Source: Leptospiraceae bacterium (GTDB taxonomy: Bacteria; Spirochaetota; Leptospiria; Leptospirales; Leptonemataceae). Taken from it: DNA of 64,000 nt. The notes under the pieces were generated by a model. It saw only the letters and a program-made list of their open reading frames with translations, was not told the DNA's origin and did not search any database. Shown piece after piece: positions 51,390 to 61,764 of this stretch; within the stretch, counting starts at the first letter, position 1, and every line of letters begins with the position of its first letter. The stretch spans positions 1 through 64,000 of the forward strand of contig JAOACE010000022.1 in assembly GCA_026418015.1 (NCBI GenBank), read 5' to 3'. The translations under genes were made by a program, and so were the position numbers.

Positions 51390-52040
51390 ATGAAATTTAT
51401 TTATTTACATGGTTTCGCATCCAGTCCAAAATCCAAAAAAGCACAATTTTTCCGAAAACAATTTAAGAAATATAATATAGACATAGAAATCCCCGATCTA
51501 AATTGCAATAATTTTACGGACTTATCTTTAACAGATCAGATTCTTGAGATAGAAAGCATCATAAAAAATAATCCAAAAGAAAAATATGTTTTAGTTGGTT
51601 CGAGTTTAGGTGGTTATGTTTCTATTCTTTGTGCTAACCTAACAGAAAAACATCCTCTTTTTAAAAAAATAGAAAAGATTGTATTACTAGCACCAGCATT
51701 TGAATTTACTCAACGCATTCTAAAACGCGAAAAAGAGCGATTCAAAGAATGGAAAGAAAAAGGATATATTGACGTACAACATTACCAATGGAATAAGACC
51801 CTGCCTTTAAGTTATAATTTTTACTTAGATGCAAAAAAATACGAAGATGTACCATTAGATCGTAAATTACCAGTTTTGATTTTTCATGGAATTAACGACG
51901 AAACTGTGCCCTACTCTGTAAGCATTAATTACATGGGGAAAAATCCCCAATGCCAAACCATTCTTTTAAATTCGGATCATAGCTTACTAGATCAATTAAA
52001 CTTAATGTGGGAATATACTCGTCTATTCTTAAAAATATAG
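51390..52040 (+). CDS. YqiA-like alpha/beta-hydrolase esterase
   Basis: MKFIYLHGFASSPKSKKAQFFRKQF; VLVGSSLGGYVSILCA; LIFHGINDETVPY; NSDHSL. Confidence 0.88.
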   Translation: MKFIYLHGFASSPKSKKAQFFRKQFKKYNIDIEIPDLNCNNFTDLSLTDQILEIESIIKNNPKEKYVLVGSSLGGYVSILCANLTEKHPLFKKIEKIVLLAPAFEFTQRILKREKERFKEWKEKGYIDVQHYQWNKTLPLSYNFYLDAKKYEDVPLDRKLPVLIFHGINDETVPYSVSINYMGKNPQCQTILLNSDHSLLDQLNLMWEYTRLFLKI

Positions 52041-52042
52041 GA

Positions 52043-52606
52043 TTATACTTTTATAGGTGGATATTGTTTAGCTTTTTCGAATTCCTCGTCGAAACCAAAT
52101 AGCTTTGTATCTTTTAATCGATCAACATAAAGTATACCATCTAAATGATCACATTCATGTTGTACAACAATTGCTTCGAATCCTTCTATAATTTCGTCAT
52201 GAAATTCTTCTTCCATATCGTAGAAAGTGATACGAATTCTTTTTGGTCTTTCCACATATCCCCTCATACCTGGGACAGAAAGACAACCTTCCCAAAATCC
52301 CATTGTTTCTTGTGTAAGATATTCAATTTTAGGGTTAATAAATACTCTATATTTAATACCATCATATTCGCGATCAAATTTTACATTGGGATATCGATTC
52401 GTAGGTTCGTACCCAACAATTACCACTTGTTTTAATACACCAATTTGTGGTGCTGCTAAACCAATACCATTGGCTGCCTTCATAGAATCAAACATATCTT
52501 TTACCAGATCTTTGATTTCTTTGGAACGAATTTCGTTCAACGGTACTTCTTCTGATTTTTGACGTAGTATAGGGTTTCCAATCTTTAAAATATTTCTTAT
52601 AGCCAT
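52043..52606 (-). CDS. def: Peptide deformylase
   Basis: GIGLAAPQIGV, GFWEGCLSVPG, VVQHECDHLDGILYVDRL. Confidence 0.97.
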   Translation of the reverse strand: MAIRNILKIGNPILRQKSEEVPLNEIRSKEIKDLVKDMFDSMKAANGIGLAAPQIGVLKQVVIVGYEPTNRYPNVKFDREYDGIKYRVFINPKIEYLTQETMGFWEGCLSVPGMRGYVERPKRIRITFYDMEEEFHDEIIEGFEAIVVQHECDHLDGILYVDRLKDTKLFGFDEEFEKAKQYPPIKV

Positions 52607-52663
52607 AACATATCCTTTAATTAAAATAAAAAGAATCCCATCATAGACAACGAAAATTTCTTT

Positions 52664-52736
52664 TGGAGGTGAGGGGACTTGAACCCCCGACCTTTAGAAT
52701 GCCATTCTAACGCTCTACCAACTGAGCTACACCCCC
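52664..52736 (-). tRNA. tRNA-Ala (GGC)
   Basis: GGGGGTGTAGCTCAGTTGGTAGAGCGTTAGAATGGCATTCTAAAGGTCGGGGGTTCAAGTCCCCTCACCTCCA; anticodon GGC. Confidence 0.95.
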
Positions 52737-52827
52737 CTCTTGTAGATGTACATTTTTTTTGTAATTTTATTTCTTTCAATCGTTTTTGAATTGATCCTAT
52801 TTTATTATAAATATAAATTAACCAAAA

Positions 52828-54177
52828 ATGGAAATTACAACATACATTACGATTGGATTTATTATCTTTGTCATAATTATTGGCATTATATCTTTATACC
52901 AATATATTACATCACCAGGGAACGAAGAAGAAGCAGAAGTTTTAATCAACAAAGGCCAATTTAAAGATGCCATACTTTTATTAGAAAAACTCTTAGAAAA
53001 GGACGAAAGGAATCCCACTGCAAATTTTTTATCTGGTTTAGCCTACGAAAAAATAGGCGACTATCAAAATGCTATCATGTATTACAGAAGAATCTTAAAG
53101 TTTGGTCGATACAACCAAAGAATAAACGAAATTTTAGCAAGAAAGCACTTAGCCTATGCATTAGAAAGTAGTGGTAACTATACAGATGCAAAAAACGAAT
53201 ATCTGATTCTAACAAAAATTGAACCCACCAATGCGGATAATTTTTACCATGCAGGGAAATTACTCTATATGGGGAAAGCTTATCAAAACGCAATCAATCT
53301 ATTAAAACAAGCTGTTCAGATTAATAGCAGACACTTTGCAGCTTTATCGACATTAGGTAAAGCACTATTTCATATTAAAATTTATAGCGAAGCAAAGATA
53401 TATTTAGAAAAAGCAAAAGATATAGATCCAAAAGAACCAGAGAATTTATATTATTTAGCTCAGACCTATCGGTATTTAGGAGAATTTAACAAGGCTTTAC
53501 AACTGTTAGATATTGTAGAAAAGGATCCAAAAATAAAACCAAAAGCATTATTACTTAAAGGACTAATTTTGATCGACACAGAATCCTATTCCCAAGCAAT
53601 CAATGAATTAGATAAAGCGATTGTACACATAAACAAAGCTTCTAACGATGACCTATTTGCCCATTATCTAATGTCAATTGCATACGAAAAATTAAAAAAC
53701 ATTACCAAAGCAATCGAACATTGGGAATATATTGAAGGAATTCAGCCTAATTATAAAGATGTTAAAGAAAAATTAAAACAATATGCAGAATTTAAAACAA
53801 GTGATGCTATTAAAGATTTATTAATTTCTAATAGAATTCAGTTCGAAACCTTTTTTAGAAAGTTATTAGATAAACTTAAACTTAAACCATTGCTTATTAA
53901 CGTAGACAGTGATTCTGTAATTACAGGTGTATGTACAGATTATGGACAGAACAGTCCGTATAAAGTAAATAATATTCTTGTAAGACTTTATCGAGAAGTA
54001 CATCCAATAAGCGAAATGCAGGTTAGAGAATTCCATGATAAAATGAAGTCCGAAAACGCTACACGCGGTATATATTTAACTGTTTCGGAGTTTAGCTCTT
54101 CTGCAATCGATTATTGCAACAATCGACCTATTGAACTTTATGATGGCAAAGCTTTAACAAAATTATTAGAAAGCTGA
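52828..54177 (+). CDS. TM-anchored TPR protein with C-terminal Mrr/REase-like domain
   Basis: N-terminal TM; several TPRs (NPTANFLSGLAYEKIGDYQNAIMYYRRIL...); C-terminal ATRGIYLTVSEFSSSAIDYCNNRPIELYDGKALTKLLE typical of Mrr_cat ends. Confidence 0.8.
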   Translation: MEITTYITIGFIIFVIIIGIISLYQYITSPGNEEEAEVLINKGQFKDAILLLEKLLEKDERNPTANFLSGLAYEKIGDYQNAIMYYRRILKFGRYNQRINEILARKHLAYALESSGNYTDAKNEYLILTKIEPTNADNFYHAGKLLYMGKAYQNAINLLKQAVQINSRHFAALSTLGKALFHIKIYSEAKIYLEKAKDIDPKEPENLYYLAQTYRYLGEFNKALQLLDIVEKDPKIKPKALLLKGLILIDTESYSQAINELDKAIVHINKASNDDLFAHYLMSIAYEKLKNITKAIEHWEYIEGIQPNYKDVKEKLKQYAEFKTSDAIKDLLISNRIQFETFFRKLLDKLKLKPLLINVDSDSVITGVCTDYGQNSPYKVNNILVRLYREVHPISEMQVREFHDKMKSENATRGIYLTVSEFSSSAIDYCNNRPIELYDGKALTKLLES

Positions 54178-54186
54178 GGGTGGATA

Positions 54187-56853
54187 TTGGAACAACAATA
54201 TAAAAACTATATTGAATTTAAACTAACACAACCATTAGAAAAAGCGTTAGATTTATTTATAAACGAACTTAAACTAATCTTAAAAGTCGAAGAAGTAATT
54301 CTATTCTTTGTAGATGCTAATGGAGAACTAAAACCCTATTCCTCAGTTAGTATAGAAGAATTAGAACTTGCAAAATATTTTTTTTACAACCAAGAAAATA
54401 TTTATATTAACCTAGATTCTCCTCTTGCAAAACAATTTAACTTAAATCAACCCATAATTATATATAATTTGATTTCTCCCGAAGGTGCAATAGGAATTAT
54501 AGTTATTAAAGGTTTTAAAAATAAACTCTTCTACGAGAAAGATTTTTATACAGTAAAAAATATCTTTGCTTCGTTTTCCTTATTGATCAATGGTGCAATT
54601 CAACACAACCAGAATATCTATATACCTTTTAATAAATCCATTCTTTTACTTCTAGAAAATTCGCATTTAATCCAACTTTATCAAGATATGGAAAAAAAAC
54701 TCTATTCCCTCTTAGAAGTATCGAATATCATTAACTCTTCCAAAAAACTAGAAGAAATGATCAAAAATGTATTGGAAAGTGCAACCAAAGTTTTACGAGC
54801 AGAAAGTGCCAGTGTTTTCTTAGTTGATTTGAACACAGGAGAGCTTGTGTTTGACATCATTACGGGAGATAGTAACTTAAAAGGTATTCGTATCCCTAAA
54901 GGAAAAGGAATTGTGGGAAAATGTGCCGAAACAAAACAATCTTTTATTGTAAATGATCCACATTCGGATCCCCATTTTTACCAAGATGTAGATAAAATTA
55001 GTCGCATGGTTACTCGTAATCTAATGGCATGCCCACTAATCGTAAATAACGAAGTAATAGGTGTTATCGAAGTTATCAATACAATTGATCGTTCCGAGTT
55101 TACGAAAGAAGATTTGATTCTATTCCAAAGTTTTTCTGATTCCGTCGCAATAGCATTACAAAGAAGACGACTAATGGATTATATAGAAGAAGCGAACATT
55201 CAGCTTGAACAAAAAGTACGCGAATTAACTACCTTACACAAAATTGCACAAATCCTTGTAGAACATAAAGATATTTCCGAAATCGCTGACTTAGTTTTAA
55301 GTACAATACAATCAGAATTAAAAATTAGTCGTCTTTCGTTTATTGTTTACGATAATAACATAAAAAAATATATTCCTTTATCTTATAAAGGATTTCAAAT
55401 CGATCAATACGAAATTTCTCCTAAATTGGTTCAATACGTATTAGATAAAAAGATTCCGTTTTACATTAAAAACTTTGACGAAGTTCCAGAATTAAAAGAA
55501 TTTATCTTTCCAGAAAGATACAAAACAAAAAGCGCAATATTAATTCCTCTTTTAAAGAGCGATGGCAATCCTTTTGGCATTATATGTGCAACAGATCCAA
55601 TCAACAAAAAATTTCTAGATGCAGAAGATTTTCGATTACTCTTTACTATAGCTTCTCAGATATCGAAAACCTTCGAAAGCATAGAATTAACAGGCATACA
55701 AAAAGAAATCGAAATTACAGCTAGAATTCAAAAAAATATCTTACCGAATAATTTGCCCATCCATAAGTCTATTGAATTTTTTGCAAAAACAATTCCAGCA
55801 AAAACCACTGGTGGAGATTTTTTTGATTTCTACATAGAATCTCCTTATGGCAATTGTTTTTTTATGATAGCAGATGTTTCTGGTAAATCTCTACCAGCTG
55901 CATTGTTCATGGCAATTGCAAACTCCATTATAAGAACAGTGATGCGACAAGAAGATGATCCAGCAAAAATCTTATATTATTCCAACAATCTGATATTCGA
56001 AGAATCCGAATCGGGAATGTTTGTTACAGTTTTTCTTGCAAAATACAATTCCACAAAAGGAACGTTGGAATTTGCATCCGCAGGTCATAACAATATGATT
56101 CTTATTCACGATGATAATACTTATGAAATTCTATCAGCAAAAGGAATACCGTTAGGTGTATTAAATTCCAAAGATGTATTTTTCGAGAAAAAAGAAATTC
56201 AACTTAGAAAAAACGACATTCTTGTATTATATACAGACGGTGTGACAGAATCAACGAATAACGACAACATAGAATATGGAATAGAACGATTAATCAATCA
56301 AATCGTTTTGCATAAAAAACAACCTACTCACAAAATAGTTGATTATATTTATAAAGATGTTATAAGATTTATTAATAGAGAAATTCCCGACGATGATTTT
56401 ACAATTCTAATCAGTAAATTTAGTTTAAAATTTATCAAAAATGAATTTAGCATTATTCTTCCAGCAAAAAAAGAGAGTGTTCCTAAATTAATCAACGAAA
56501 TAGATGCAATACTTGCGCGATACAAAATTTCCGAAGATATATTAAACGACATTTTGCTTTCTTGTGACGAAATCGCTACCAATATTTGTTTGTATGCTTA
56601 CGAAGAAAAAGAAATCAAAAATCCAACTTTTAAATGTAAGATTAAAATTGAACCTAATTTTATCATGATCACTTTTATCGATTCGGGAAAACAATATGAT
56701 TTTTACAAAATTCAAAAACCTGATTTAATCAAAAATCTCTTAGGAGAAAAAGAAGGTGGTTTTGGAATTTATTTAGTACATACACTCATGGACAGAACAG
56801 TTTACAAACACAAAAACAATAAAAATTATTTAACCATTGTTAAAAATATTTAA
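54187..56853 (+). CDS. GAF - PP2C/SpoIIE phosphatase - HATPase (RsbU/RsbW fusion-like) regulator
   Basis: TTG start; GAF (ESASVFLVDLNTGELVFDIITGD...GKGIVGKCAETKQSFIVNDPHSDP); PP2C KTTGGDFFDFY...MIADVSGKSLPAALFMA...LVLYTDGVTES; C-terminal HATPase ILLSCDEIATNICLYAYEEKE...GGFGIYLVHTLMD. Confidence 0.92.
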   Translation: MEQQYKNYIEFKLTQPLEKALDLFINELKLILKVEEVILFFVDANGELKPYSSVSIEELELAKYFFYNQENIYINLDSPLAKQFNLNQPIIIYNLISPEGAIGIIVIKGFKNKLFYEKDFYTVKNIFASFSLLINGAIQHNQNIYIPFNKSILLLLENSHLIQLYQDMEKKLYSLLEVSNIINSSKKLEEMIKNVLESATKVLRAESASVFLVDLNTGELVFDIITGDSNLKGIRIPKGKGIVGKCAETKQSFIVNDPHSDPHFYQDVDKISRMVTRNLMACPLIVNNEVIGVIEVINTIDRSEFTKEDLILFQSFSDSVAIALQRRRLMDYIEEANIQLEQKVRELTTLHKIAQILVEHKDISEIADLVLSTIQSELKISRLSFIVYDNNIKKYIPLSYKGFQIDQYEISPKLVQYVLDKKIPFYIKNFDEVPELKEFIFPERYKTKSAILIPLLKSDGNPFGIICATDPINKKFLDAEDFRLLFTIASQISKTFESIELTGIQKEIEITARIQKNILPNNLPIHKSIEFFAKTIPAKTTGGDFFDFYIESPYGNCFFMIADVSGKSLPAALFMAIANSIIRTVMRQEDDPAKILYYSNNLIFEESESGMFVTVFLAKYNSTKGTLEFASAGHNNMILIHDDNTYEILSAKGIPLGVLNSKDVFFEKKEIQLRKNDILVLYTDGVTESTNNDNIEYGIERLINQIVLHKKQPTHKIVDYIYKDVIRFINREIPDDDFTILISKFSLKFIKNEFSIILPAKKESVPKLINEIDAILARYKISEDILNDILLSCDEIATNICLYAYEEKEIKNPTFKCKIKIEPNFIMITFIDSGKQYDFYKIQKPDLIKNLLGEKEGGFGIYLVHTLMDRTVYKHKNNKNYLTIVKNI

Positions 56854-56962
56854 TATCAATGTAAAATTCTGTTAAATAATCACTATAATTAAAATAATTC
56901 TTGATTTTTGATAAAAGTGAATTTATGTGTTATTTAAGAAATTTCTAAAAAAAGGAGAAACC

Positions 56963-57301
56963 ATGAGCATAGACACTAGGGAAGAAAACAATCACATAAT
57001 TGTTTATTTAAAAGGGAGAATTGATGTACACTTGGCTTCCGAAATAGAATCAGAATTAATGAAGCTTATTGAACAAAACCCCAACAAAGACTTTATATTA
57101 AATTTAAGTGATGTGGAATATATGTCATCCTCTGGTTTAAGGGTTTTTGTTTCTATCATGAGGTATCTTAAAGAAAGAAACAGAAACCTAAAACTATCGA
57201 ATTTATCCTTAGCAGTTAAAAGAGTATTCGAAGTAGTAGAATTGATGGATATGTTTGATATATACAACGACGAAAGCGATGCATTAGCTTCTAATCGATG
57301 A
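56963..57301 (+). CDS. STAS-domain anti-sigma factor antagonist
   Basis: DFILNLSDVEYMSSSGLRVFVSIMRYLKERNRNLKLSNL; start at 56963 is preceded by the Shine-Dalgarno-like AAAAAAAGGAG, so the track start 56927 is probably too early. Confidence 0.94.
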   Translation: MSIDTREENNHIIVYLKGRIDVHLASEIESELMKLIEQNPNKDFILNLSDVEYMSSSGLRVFVSIMRYLKERNRNLKLSNLSLAVKRVFEVVELMDMFDIYNDESDALASNR

Positions 57302-59742
57302 ATTTTTTAAAAAACACCATAATAAAATTTACTCCATTAGCAAATTTACATCCAGAAGTTATAGAATTAGTTCGAAATGCATTTAAGCTAACAAATCCAA
57401 CGAAAGCACAATTTCCTTCGGAAAATCTACCATTAGCTTCCCGAGTTATTGCATCGGGAATGTGGAATTATTGTTTTTTTCAATTTTATAGAAACTTTGT
57501 AGGTCCCTATTGGGTAGAAAGGCAATATAATCCCTTAGATCCATCTTTTATACCACGTGCTAGTTCAATGCTAAGTTTAAATTTAACGCACAGAAACTGG
57601 TTTGGATTTCGCGGTCCAGAATCTAGTTTTTTTAGTATGATTGATCCAGCAGGTAGTTTTTCTCCCGTAGTTGGATATTATTCTATTGAACTTGCATTTA
57701 AACATCAGAACAAATTTTATACACCAAACAGAAACGATGTTCATGTTCAAATAGAATACGAAGATAATCTTCCTATACCTATTATAACCTATACAAAAAA
57801 AGACTTAATTGTAAAATGGGAACTCTGTGGAGATACAAAAACAGGAAAAACTGCTCTAAGTAAGATTTCTTATAAAACCAATAGTTACGATTGGGAATTA
57901 TTGATTGGTATTCGTCCTTTTAATCCCGAAGGTGGAACACTCATCAAACAATTAGAATATATAGACTACGAAAACTATGCAAGTATTTTTATCAACAACG
58001 AAGAAGAAATCATCCTATTGACAAAACCCAAATTTGTTCATTTATCGAACTTAGAAAAAGGCGATGCATATTTTTCTAACACAAATTTAAGAAGCATCAC
58101 TTGTCCTTACGGTGTTGCTACGGGTGTATTTATCTACCCATTAACTCCGTCGCGCGAAGCACAAAATATTTTTTTCTACACTAGAACTTACGAACAATTA
58201 GCTTCTACTCAACTCGATCCTTTCGACACATTAGATCAGACCGAAAAACGAAAAACCAAAGCCAAAGATATCGATACAAATAACAACATAAAAACCAAAT
58301 ATATAGTTCGAGGTTGGCAAGAAATAACAGACTATTATAGAGATCCAACAAACTTTTTAGAAGAAATTCAAGAATCTAAAAAGAAATGGCAAGAAATAAC
58401 AAGAAATAAAAGTAAATTTATTTGCGCAAGATCGTTATGGAATAAAGCAGCGGATCTTCATTCCAACATTGTATACGAACTACAAACAGAAAAAAAGGTT
58501 ACACCAGGCATCTATACATATAGGCAATTCTGGTTTCGCGATGCTGCATACATGCTTTCTGCTTTATCCAGTTGGAACTTTTTAAAAGAAACTCGAAATG
58601 TCCTAGAAACTTATCCAGCAAGACAAGAAGGTGACGGTTTTTTTAAATCTCACGAAGGAGAATGGGATTCCACAGGACAAGCAATCTGGACCATTGTGGA
58701 TTATTATAAAAAATCCAAAGATATCGAATTATTAAAAGAATTGATTTATTCTATCATTAAAGCAGCAAATTGGATCATCAAAAAAAGAAAAAAAGGATAC
58801 TTAAAAAAACTTATGCCCTCTGGTTTTAGTGCAGAACATTTAGGACCAGCAGATTATTACTATTGGGATAACTTATGGTCAATTGCTGGATTAAGGGATG
58901 CAGCTTATGCTTGTTCAGTTGTTCCAAACTTTCAGGAACATCATCGTTATTTTTTAAAAGAAATGAACGAATACATTCAAGACTTTTTGATTATCTCGAA
59001 AAACGAAAGGGAAAAATACGGAATTTTAACAGCTGCACCTAATAGAGGAATTGATCCAGGTATAATTGGTAGCATTGTAGATCTTTACCCACTCCAATTG
59101 AACCTTTTATCAAACTTAGAAATTACGCGAACAGTAAAATCAATTTATAAAAATTATTTTATAAATAATTTATTTTTTCATACGATTATTCATTCGGGTT
59201 TTAACATTTATCTAAGTTTACAAGTTGCTCAATGCTTTTTAAAATTAAATTATCCCAAAGTAACAAGAAAAATTTTAAAAAGAGTCTTACAAAAAAGAGG
59301 TAGACTTTGGGCATATCCAGAAGCAATCCATCCAACCTCCAATGGTGGTGTAATGGGTGATGGTTTTCATGGATGGGCATCGGCAGAATTAATCTTGCTT
59401 TTTAGAGAATTAGTGATTTCGGAATTTAAGCATCGTCTATATATTTTTAAAGGTCTACGCAAAAAAGAATTATTCAACACACAATTTACCTTCGGACCAT
59501 TTCCCTACCAAGGAACAAAAATTTTTATTACAGGAAGTTTTTACCAAAACGAAGGAGAATTGTTTCTTAACATCGAAAAATATCAACCATTCGACATAAG
59601 AGAATGCATCATCAATTTCCCCTACAAGAATTTAAAAGATTTTAAAATTTCGATAGACCCCAAAATCGATTATAAAATTCTTAAAAACGAATTGATTCTT
59701 CCCAAATTAGCAGAAAATATAGTGATTAAATTTTATAGATAA
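57298..59742 (+). CDS. Glycogen-debranching / amylo-alpha-1,6-glucosidase-like (six-hairpin glycosidase) protein
   Basis: YTYRQFWFRDAAYMLSALSSWN, EWDSTGQAIWTIVDYYKKS, YYWDNLWSIAGLRDAAYAC; overlaps the STAS gene stop. Confidence 0.75.
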   Translation: MNFLKNTIIKFTPLANLHPEVIELVRNAFKLTNPTKAQFPSENLPLASRVIASGMWNYCFFQFYRNFVGPYWVERQYNPLDPSFIPRASSMLSLNLTHRNWFGFRGPESSFFSMIDPAGSFSPVVGYYSIELAFKHQNKFYTPNRNDVHVQIEYEDNLPIPIITYTKKDLIVKWELCGDTKTGKTALSKISYKTNSYDWELLIGIRPFNPEGGTLIKQLEYIDYENYASIFINNEEEIILLTKPKFVHLSNLEKGDAYFSNTNLRSITCPYGVATGVFIYPLTPSREAQNIFFYTRTYEQLASTQLDPFDTLDQTEKRKTKAKDIDTNNNIKTKYIVRGWQEITDYYRDPTNFLEEIQESKKKWQEITRNKSKFICARSLWNKAADLHSNIVYELQTEKKVTPGIYTYRQFWFRDAAYMLSALSSWNFLKETRNVLETYPARQEGDGFFKSHEGEWDSTGQAIWTIVDYYKKSKDIELLKELIYSIIKAANWIIKKRKKGYLKKLMPSGFSAEHLGPADYYYWDNLWSIAGLRDAAYACSVVPNFQEHHRYFLKEMNEYIQDFLIISKNEREKYGILTAAPNRGIDPGIIGSIVDLYPLQLNLLSNLEITRTVKSIYKNYFINNLFFHTIIHSGFNIYLSLQVAQCFLKLNYPKVTRKILKRVLQKRGRLWAYPEAIHPTSNGGVMGDGFHGWASAELILLFRELVISEFKHRLYIFKGLRKKELFNTQFTFGPFPYQGTKIFITGSFYQNEGELFLNIEKYQPFDIRECIINFPYKNLKDFKISIDPKIDYKILKNELILPKLAENIVIKFYR

Positions 59743-60928
59743 AATCTTCCATAAAAATTGGTTCCGGATTTAGAATTATATTAGTTTTTTTATAAACTTT
59801 TTCTTGTATATATTTTATAAATTCTTTTAAATCATTGAATCTTGCACCATAATTGATTAAAGCCAATGCATGCAGAGGAGAAATCCCAACATTATTATGG
59901 AAATTTTTTTCGCCCTTTTGAATACCAGCATATTCGATCAACCAAGCAGCAGGAATTTTATAATGTTCGTTTTCTTTAAAATATGGAATATGATTGATCC
60001 TTTTTTGAACTTGCAGAAATTCTTCTTCTGTAAGTATGGGATTGGTAAAAAAAGATCCAGCAGATTTAGAATAAACTCCATCTAATATCATACCTTTTTT
60101 TCTTCGTATTGAATAAACACATTTTCTTAATTGAAAATATTGTTTTATGGTTTCGCTTTTTATCGAAGATTCTTCGAAATCATTCAGTCTAAATAAATCC
60201 TTTTCTTTATAAAAAGTTTTTTCTAATTCCGGATATTTTATGGTAATGTCTTTTTCCAAAGAAACATCGAAAATTACTTTTTCTATGTAAAAACGATTCA
60301 GATGTTTTTTTAAAATACTATCTCTATATCGAAATTGGCATTCTGAATTAGAAAAGATTTTTTGTGTAGTAGTACGATTTTCTAGTAGTAAAGTCTCAAC
60401 TTCTCTTACAAAATTTTTTATTTCCTCTCCATAGGCACCAACATTTTGAATAGGCGTCGAACCAACCTTTCCCGGAATTCCTGACATCGCAGTAAAATGA
60501 CCAATTCCATGTAAAATATTAAAAAAAACAAAATAATCCCAATTAATGCCAGCATCCGCTATGATTTGTATTCTTTTGTTTTTTTCGCAATAAAAATTTA
60601 CAACATCGAGCAAATCTTCGTCTATGGTGATTTGATAAAATTCTTTATATTGAACGCTAGTAGGCAAACGAAAATGAAATTCTTTATCTTCGATCTTATA
60701 GATAACTTGATGATTATTCGGATGTAAGATAGCAAGAGGTAATTTTTTATCTATACCAATCGTATTACTACCTTCCCCTAAAATAAAATAAAATAATTGA
60801 TTTTCTTTAATAAAGTTGATAGCTTGAATCAGATCTTCTCTATTAATGATTTCGATAAAATATGGAACTACTTCTCCGATGCCAAAAGTAGTTTTTTCTG
60901 CTAAGGACATGTTGTAATGTATCTTCAT
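59726..60928 (-). CDS. murB: UDP-N-acetylenolpyruvoylglucosamine reductase
   Basis: AEKTTFGIG, ILGEGSNTIG, AMSGIPGKVGSTPIQNVGAYGEEIKNFV, CQFRYRDS, KSAGSFFTNPI, PAAWLIEYAGIQKG. Confidence 0.95.
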   Translation of the reverse strand: MKIHYNMSLAEKTTFGIGEVVPYFIEIINREDLIQAINFIKENQLFYFILGEGSNTIGIDKKLPLAILHPNNHQVIYKIEDKEFHFRLPTSVQYKEFYQITIDEDLLDVVNFYCEKNKRIQIIADAGINWDYFVFFNILHGIGHFTAMSGIPGKVGSTPIQNVGAYGEEIKNFVREVETLLLENRTTTQKIFSNSECQFRYRDSILKKHLNRFYIEKVIFDVSLEKDITIKYPELEKTFYKEKDLFRLNDFEESSIKSETIKQYFQLRKCVYSIRRKKGMILDGVYSKSAGSFFTNPILTEEEFLQVQKRINHIPYFKENEHYKIPAAWLIEYAGIQKGEKNFHNNVGISPLHALALINYGARFNDLKEFIKYIQEKVYKKTNIILNPEPIFMEDFIYKI

Positions 60929-61764
60929 TCTTCTTTTTTGATTCTCTGGTAAATTTCTTCTAGCTGACTTTGTTTGTTTAAACGATCGTCTTTTTCTTTT
61001 TGGTATATTTCCATTACTTTATTAAATCTTTTTATAAATTTTTCTATACTTTTATGTAATGCTTGTTCAGCAGATAAATCAAGATGTCTTGCAAGATTTA
61101 CAACAGAAAAAAGTATATCTCCGATTTCCATTTCTATATTGTCTTTGTTATTTTGAATTAATTCTTTCTCTAACTCCAAAATTTCCGATTTTAACTGATC
61201 TAGGATTTCTTTTATATGATGGTTTTCGTTTGGTTGCCAGTCAAATCCTTCCAAACTTGCTTTTTTCTGTATTTTATGAGCACGCATGAGTGCTGGTAAA
61301 AATTCTGTATTTTCGCCAAAAGACTTTTTTTTAAAACCTTCCCAATTCTTTAAAATTTCTGTTGTATCTTTAACTCTAAGGTTTTTAAAAACATGTGGAT
61401 GCCTTTCGATCAGTTTATTGATTACAAAATCATATACATCTTCTTTGGAAAAGTATTGCTTTTCTTCGCATAATTTAATATAAAAATGTGTAAGAAACAG
61501 CAAATCTCCTATTTCTTCTTTTAGTATTTCGACATTTTGTTCTTCTATTCCTTGGATTACCTCGTATGCTTCTTCTAACAAAGAATCTTTTAAAGATTCG
61601 AAGGTTTGTTTTTTATCCCATTCACAATGATTTCTTAAAATCTCTACTAATGTATAAAGACGCTCTAAATGATTTTGTTTGTTCTGAATTTCTTGGTACA
61701 ATAGTTCTCCATCGGTGGAATCTATCATAGAAACATAGAAAGTTTTTGTTGGGAATAGTGGCAA
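60925..61764 (-). CDS. mazG: Nucleoside triphosphate pyrophosphohydrolase MazG
   Basis: Two MazG units: CEWDKKQTFESLKDSLLEEAYEVIQGIEEQNVEILKEEIGDLLFLTHF and KDNIEMEIGDILFSVVNLARHL. Confidence 0.94.
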   Translation of the reverse strand: MPLFPTKTFYVSMIDSTDGELLYQEIQNKQNHLERLYTLVEILRNHCEWDKKQTFESLKDSLLEEAYEVIQGIEEQNVEILKEEIGDLLFLTHFYIKLCEEKQYFSKEDVYDFVINKLIERHPHVFKNLRVKDTTEILKNWEGFKKKSFGENTEFLPALMRAHKIQKKASLEGFDWQPNENHHIKEILDQLKSEILELEKELIQNNKDNIEMEIGDILFSVVNLARHLDLSAEQALHKSIEKFIKRFNKVMEIYQKEKDDRLNKQSQLEEIYQRIKKEE

